A stretch of 64,000 nt of DNA from Pisolithus tinctorius (taxonomy: Eukaryota; Basidiomycota; Agaricomycetes; Boletales; Pisolithaceae), in the NCBI GenBank assembly GCA_024663395.1, contig JANFAH010000004.1:62001-126000 (forward strand), read 5' to 3'. Both the position numbers and the translations under genes were made by a program. Below, piece by piece: positions 58,970-64,000 of the stretch. The number at the start of each line of letters is the position of its first letter. Within the stretch, counting starts at the first letter, position 1. The notes below the pieces were generated by a model. It made no database searches, was not told the origin of the DNA, and worked only from the letters and a program-made list of their open reading frames with translations.

Positions 58970-60600
58970 TCAGGGGTATAATATGTGAGGGTCATAGCAC
59001 AGTGAGTAGGTGGATGGGTGATCGCAATATAGATATGATGGGTGGATATGCAGCATATGTAAGTCAGGTTCAGAACTTGAAAGTGCGATGGGCTTTCCAG
59101 GGATTGGCAATAGACTCATCAATAGTGAAGGAACTCGAGTTAGGAGGACGAGGGGCAGACTCTGCCTCATGGGTTGCTGGTACAGTCATAGCAGGTAGGG
59201 GAGAGTCTGGTGATGGTGGCTGTGGTGTACCCATAGTTGCCTCCATACCAGCATCATGACTAGTGGCGAACACTGGATTCAGTAAATGCTGGTGGTGTTT
59301 TCTGCACCATTGGAGAGTGTCAGTCAGTAGGCTAGCATGTGTACAGGACTGACCTTACCTGTGACTCGCAATCGCTTTGATGGGTGCTGGGTAAAGGATA
59401 GAGGGGCATCGAGTTCCCATCAGAATCAGCAACTCTCGATGCAAAATTGGTATCATCTGACTCGGTGTCTGACAGGACAATTGCCTTTCTCTTGCCAGCG
59501 GCCTTGGAAGCCAATTTCGTCACAGGGCAATGGTTTCCACTGTTCCAGGACTGTGTAAGGGATTTTGTGGCGAGTTACTAGCATAAGCCAGGTAAGTTTA
59601 TCGGGAAAACTATCATGGGTGATGGCACCACTCACCAAGAAAAAGCTCACTGTCCCTCATGGGAGGGTCGCTTCGTGCTCGCACCTTAGCATATATGAGC
59701 TCGCCATCAGGAAAATCAGCTCCACTGGCAATGGCCACCTCTTTGCGACTCTTGACACAGAGGTGGTAGGGTGGGAAGGTATCGGTAGCAGGAGGCCTGT
59801 AGACTGCTGTAGCCTGGGTTGATGGTCTAGAATGTGATTAGCATGACAGAATGTTGGGGGTTGGACAAGGGGGCAGCTCACCCGAGGTTGGGAGTCGAGG
59901 TATGCAAAGAGAGTGGGAAATAATGAATGAAGGTAGCTGTCTACCTGTGAGAAGGACCAGTCGCGATTGAATTGAAAGTAATCCCGAAAGTTTGCATGGG
60001 CCAGCCCGAGTGCTTCAAGCCTAGTAAGGTCTGTAGCCGAAGGGGCTCTTGAGCAGCGAATGACAGGGAAAAGGTGTGCGAGCAGGGGACCAGAGGTGGA
60101 ACCTGAGTCCTCCATATGGCCACTATCTTCAGGCTTGCATGCATTAGGTATTAACTCTCAATCTGGGGGAAGGTACTCACCTCTGCAGTGCCATGAGGAA
60201 GGAAGATGATTCGGCTTATGAAAAATTCGGGGTTTTCATGTTCACTCGTCGGTTCTGTAAGGTAGGCTTATAATGCAGTAATTCTGGTAGAGAACAGAGG
60301 ACTCACCCTTCCAGTCTGTGCTGTCTTTGCCACTGACTGCCCTGGACTTTCCCTTCAGTCCTCTGTTTGACTCGAGGTCTGCTTGCCTGTAGGATGGCAT
60401 TCCCAGCTGCAGTGGGGCTGGGCATATGTTGGCTGGGAGGAGGAGGCTATGTTAGCAGGGAAGCTTGGGGCGAGACAATTACTTTCTGTAGCACAGAGGC
60501 AACGAGCCCAGAGCCTGAGGGTGGCTGACTGCTGGATGGCTGGGCAGAGCTTTCAGAGGAGGAGGAGGGAGGTCTTTTATGGAGTCGCTTTCTGGCCATG
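58970..60600 (-). CDS. Uncharacterised multi-exon protein of a mushroom-wide family (tentative)
   Basis: The first exon from ATG 60600 is basic then Ser-rich (MARKRLHKRPPSSSSESS). Further minus-strand exons: 60115-59890 (DYFQFNRDWSFSQVDSYLHS then LFPTLFAYL), about 59730-59660 (GELIYAKVRARSDPPMRDS), 59650-59453 (TWLMLVTRHKIPYTVLEQWK), 59523-59400 (KRKAIVLSDTESDD), and a Pro/Ser-rich end near 59070. Exons are separated by short GT...AG gaps. I recognise the general pattern as a repeated mushroom protein family without known function. Exact splicing and integrity are not established. Confidence 0.4.
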
Positions 60601-60830
60601 ATAGTAAAAAGGGAGAGAAAGAATATTAAAGGAATGTAGTAGTGAATGAAAGTGGGAGAATGAGAATTGGTTGTTGGTGGAAGAAACGAGAGTGTAGTTG
60701 CAGACGAAATGTCAGTTTTCATGAAAATTCCCACCACATAGTGGAATTGCAGCAACACTAAGTCAACAATGCAGTATTAATCAGCATGAGCATGCAGGTA
60801 ACACATCCTACTGTACAGACATTTAGTTGG
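60601..60830. other. Spacer between two minus-strand genes
   Basis: 5' region of the gene at 58970-60600; no coding feature recognised. Confidence 0.35.
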
Positions 60831-62815
60831 CAGTTTCAAGTACATGGATGAGAACTTCCATGGCCTGACACCACCTAAGAGCTCGTGGTCTCCAGATAAA
60901 TTCTGGAAGCTCAACTATAATTTCCTTTTGGCCATGGCGTCCTGAGGGAATGGTCTCCAACTCTGGATAGCCTTCCCATCCCACTCCTCTTCCCTGATCC
61001 CATATCCAATTGGGATATGTCCAATTTCCTGTACTTGTTGCATGGACAGATGAAACACTTCTTGCCATGCAGGTGAGGGAAATGGGCTGACTCCTTCAGG
61101 AACTGGGGCACCATCATTGGCAAATTCAGGTGCTTGATCAGCTGCAATCATAGAAGGAAGATCAGAATTCTGGGTAGCAGCATCACTGTCTCTACAACAT
61201 CCTCCCATTCATCATCCTGTGCAGCCAGATGGCCTGGGGTAGAACCATTGCCTTGGTGTTGCAGGCCATAGTAGTGAGAAATAACATTGGGGTGGAGCTG
61301 TATGTCATTCTGGAGATATATTCCATGCTCTAGCTGCCCCATGAAACGCATGTCCTTCCAGTGTTTATGTCAATATTTGGTGGTCATCAGAGCATAGCTA
61401 TATTACTGCACTCACATTTGGGCTCTGGTCATGACCTTCACCTGAGATTGGGTGAGCATTCCACTCCTCACAAAATGAGGCACAGTCTGCCCTGATATCT
61501 GGAAGGAAAAGGTAATGCAGGAGCCACAGGTGGTGGTGGCTGGATCGGTCAAGATGGTGCTCACGCTCCAATCGATAGAAAAAGGCCCTCCATGGTCGTG
61601 CAAAGCATGTACCAACTTCACGCCAGAGTCGCTCTATGCATGTATTCTGCTTGGATCTGTACACATGGTAAAGTCAATGAATCATGTGAATGTATGCACT
61701 CACGTTCCCCACATGAAACTACCTCGGTTCAGCCCCCTGGTCATGATCATGAACACCGAAACCTCTTTATTCTCCCCTCCACGATCTCCACACACGGGAA
61801 GGCAGTCCATACTTTTCAACTGCATTTAGGAATGTTGCCATCACAGTAGATGATTGGTTGTTAGTATGAGCCTCCAGTCCGACAACCTTGAGGGGATTAG
61901 TAGATTTTAGTATGCTACAGCACTACCTAGAGGATTCACTCACTGTGCAGCAGTATCCATCGATGATACCATGGATAACTATTCCCAGTGCACAAGCTTG
62001 TGGTGACCATCCATGTGCCAGAGGGCATTTGGGCGAGATACTTTGTATTTGCGACGGCGAGTAGCTGTTCGCAACCGAAGGACACGGCCTAAAGGATCCA
62101 CCCGATGCAGGGATGCAGTAATTCGCCTTCGCTGTATCCGCAAGCCATGTTTGCGCAATGACCCAGTGATGTAACATAATCCTGACTGGGGACGAGAAGC
62201 TCGGAACTGTTGGATGAGAGTGTCAAGCTCAGAATTTGAGATGGAGTATGCTGATAATCAATGCCAAACTTCTGCATATAATAGCAAAGTATGCCGGTGA
62301 ATTCCAAGAGCATGGGATAGTTTGGATAGGGGATGTGATGCCCTGAAGACATAGCAGCCTGTAAAATGGCAATTTGGCTGCTTGCGAGGGCGACCTGGCC
62401 TTCGGGTATGCAAAACATCCACAGGCCTTATGTAACTAACTGGAAGTGAATCACTGTAGGCAGTGGTGTTCAGTGTGTATGAAGTATAGTTTTTCAGTAC
62501 TCACTGTCCTGTTGCAGCTTGTTGTGCACTCTCCAGTTCCTGAAGTAAAATGCCAAACCTCGCTGCACACTCCAACACCCATTCCAGTGGGACTTCTCCC
62601 TGGTTTGCCATGTTCTCCAATGCATGCAGGATTGGAATGGCCTCATGGTCAATCTGGCCACTGTGGTATTGGAGCTGGAGAACCTCACTTTGTGCCTGTA
62701 AAGCCCTTTTGGCTCGGTCATAGATCTGTGCCAGCTTGTCAGCTGCCTGGAGTACTTGTGCAGGCCAGGTAGTGGAAGGTGCTGTATTACTAGTAGGGAG
62801 GTTAGGAAGGACCAT
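60831..62815 (-). pseudogene. Integrase-core (DDE) domain gene, decayed
   Basis: Starts at ATG 62815 (MVLPNLPTSNTA) with an alpha-helical N-terminal exon. Later exons show LLEFTGILCYYMQKFGI, then the DDE core: WHMDGHHKLVHW (first Asp), GDRGGEN (second Asp) and CIERLWREVG (Glu), followed by RAFFYRLEREH, WNAHPISGEGHDQSPN and FMGQLEHGIY. This matches the stand-alone integrase-core proteins repeated in mushroom genomes. One base is missing after VHW near 61996 and two bases near 61785, each breaking frame inside the core, so this copy is probably dead. It may derive from a transposon; no terminal repeats were found. Confidence 0.65.
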
Positions 62816-62999
62816 GACAGTGGGTGCAGTTTGAGTGTTGTAGTGCCAGGCAGTAAGGACTCGGTCAGTCAGAACGATGCAGCATGAGAGGCCACAGTGC
62901 TGATTATGTAATCAGTTTCTTGCTGACGAGTACAGGTGTGACCAAAGGCTCCATCTTCTCTTATAGTCCTACTGATAACCATTGATCCAACTACAGCCA
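62816..62999. other. Short divergent spacer between integrase-core and BTB genes
   Basis: 184 bp between two head-to-head genes; no motif stands out. Confidence 0.3.
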
Positions 63000-63820
63000 A
63001 TGGCATCCCTACAGAAGCACCCAAAGTATTGGTTTACAGATGGAAATATTGTGTTTCAGGTGTGCTATTTGATCATGGTCATTGTTATCACTGCTGCTGA
63101 TCAGATTGATAACAGGCAGATGATACTCTCTTTTGCCTTCATAGGGGGGCACTGTTTGTCCACTCTCCCACTCTGGAGGGTATCTTCACACTCCCATCTG
63201 GGGTTGTGAATGATGGTGTGGATGAAGAGCACCCCAAAGCTTCCAGGAATCTCAGGTGGAGAATTTGAGCACTTGTATCATGGATGTATCATGTGTAAGT
63301 ATCCCTACATGTACATAACAGGCCAGCATGGAATTACACTGATAATCCTGTGTTTCAGTGGCTCTGTTCACCATGACAGGAACCTGCCATCCCTTGTGGC
63401 AATCTTGAAGGTGTCACGACTCTGGCAGATTGATAACAGTATCAACTGGGCAATTGCCACCTCAACCAGCTGAACCTTTCAGCTGTCACAAAGCTTGAAT
63501 TGGCATGCAAGTATACTATTCCACAGTGGATTCCCCCCTCTGTTCGCCTCTTGCTGCTCAACCCCTTATCAGCTATCACTGAGGACGAAGCATACTGCCT
63601 AGGTATTCGAGTCTACTCAATCATTGCAAAAGCACATGAAGCTTTGGACATGGAAAGACATATTATTGCTGCTGTTCCACCTGGACTCTCCCTTCCTCCC
63701 TCATCACTCTGTACCCCTTCCCAGCATTCAATCTGTAAGGATATCTGGGCTCGCTTTTGGTGGCAGAAAATTGCACGTCAGTTGTTGCACCCATACAATC
63801 CCTTCCCCTCAACTCTTTAG
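63000..63820 (+). CDS. BTB/POZ-domain protein, probably decayed
   Basis: Exon 1 (63000-63059) reads MASLQKHPKYWFTDGNIVFQ. A 56-nt intron (63060-63115) leads to ADDTLFCLHRGALFVHSPTL, the typical N-terminal BTB strand-helix pattern of mushroom BTB proteins. At 63236-63238 one extra A shifts frame: KLPGISGGEFEHLYHGC is in another frame. Downstream exons (SLVAILKVSRLWQID and LACKYTIPQWIPPSV) fit the usual BTB C-terminal helices, but a second frame change is needed near 63360. BTB proteins are adaptors, often for Cullin-3 ligases. The stop of the last clear exon is at 63818-63820; a further frame (63757-63978) could hold a 3' exon. Confidence 0.55.
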
Positions 63821-64000
63821 TGCAATTCATTGGTGAGCAGAAGAATCCTGATGGTCTCAACCTAGAGTGCAAGGGGCAGTTTGTTGGTGAGGTGGTGGAA
63901 AGTGGTGGGCTTGATGTCGAGGAAAACATCATTTATGGAGCCATCACTTCTGTACAGGGCTATTATGATACATTGTAATGATCAGGATTTGGAAAGAGGC

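Overview
The window looks like genomic DNA of a mushroom-forming basidiomycete (Agaricomycetes). Genes are split by short introns (about 50-70 nt, GT...AG, some with CTAAT/CTAAC-like branch sites). The families present are typical of that group: HET-domain proteins, full-length ABCC transporters, an NFX1/FAP1 zinc-finger regulator, G-domain GTPases, BTB and F-box proteins, a chromodomain Ty3 retrotransposon and a Helitron. No taxon can be named from the sequence alone.

Layout. (1) 1-6961: the 3' three-quarters of a Ty3/gypsy chromovirus, with gag, pol in the -1 frame behind a slippery heptamer and hairpin, a spliced antisense gene, and a 714-bp 3' LTR. (2) 6962-10623: an 81-bp tandem repeat, a GTPase gene on the minus strand and a gene-poor stretch. 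(3) 10624-43330: block 1, in the order NFX1-A (+), ABC-A (-), HET-A (+), [Helitron], ABC-B (-). (4) 43680-58330: block 2, in the order NFX1-B (pseudogene, +), HET-B (+), ABC-C (-). (5) 58340-64000: decayed accessory DNA with a tRNA-derived SINE-like unit, an uncharacterised minus-strand gene, a broken DDE integrase-core gene and a decayed BTB gene.

Blocks 1 and 2 are a segmental tandem duplication. Block 2 appears to have lost the inner ABC gene at an AGA microhomology (about 47230) and the 5' end of NFX1. Block 1 received a Helitron of about 10 kb after the duplication, and the paralogous empty site near 52080-52110 brackets its ends. The Helitron Rep/Pif1 helicase is interrupted by a homopolymer frameshift, a -1 shift and a TGA. 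On its other strand the insertion carries three further genes: one divergent from the helicase, one uncharacterised, and an F-box/nucleotidyltransferase-like gene.

The most unusual biology is the repeated HET-ABCC pair. Both HET proteins end in a region resembling the C-terminal half of DnaJ-X co-chaperones (Caj1/Djp1 type) with no visible J-domain. All three ABCC proteins have Arg in place of the Walker A Lys of NBD2, and ABC-A has also lost the Walker B Asp and the H-loop His of NBD2. A HET-chaperone fusion lying beside degenerate-site ABCC transporters in a duplicating cluster is a candidate undescribed recognition or stress module. Its function is inference only.
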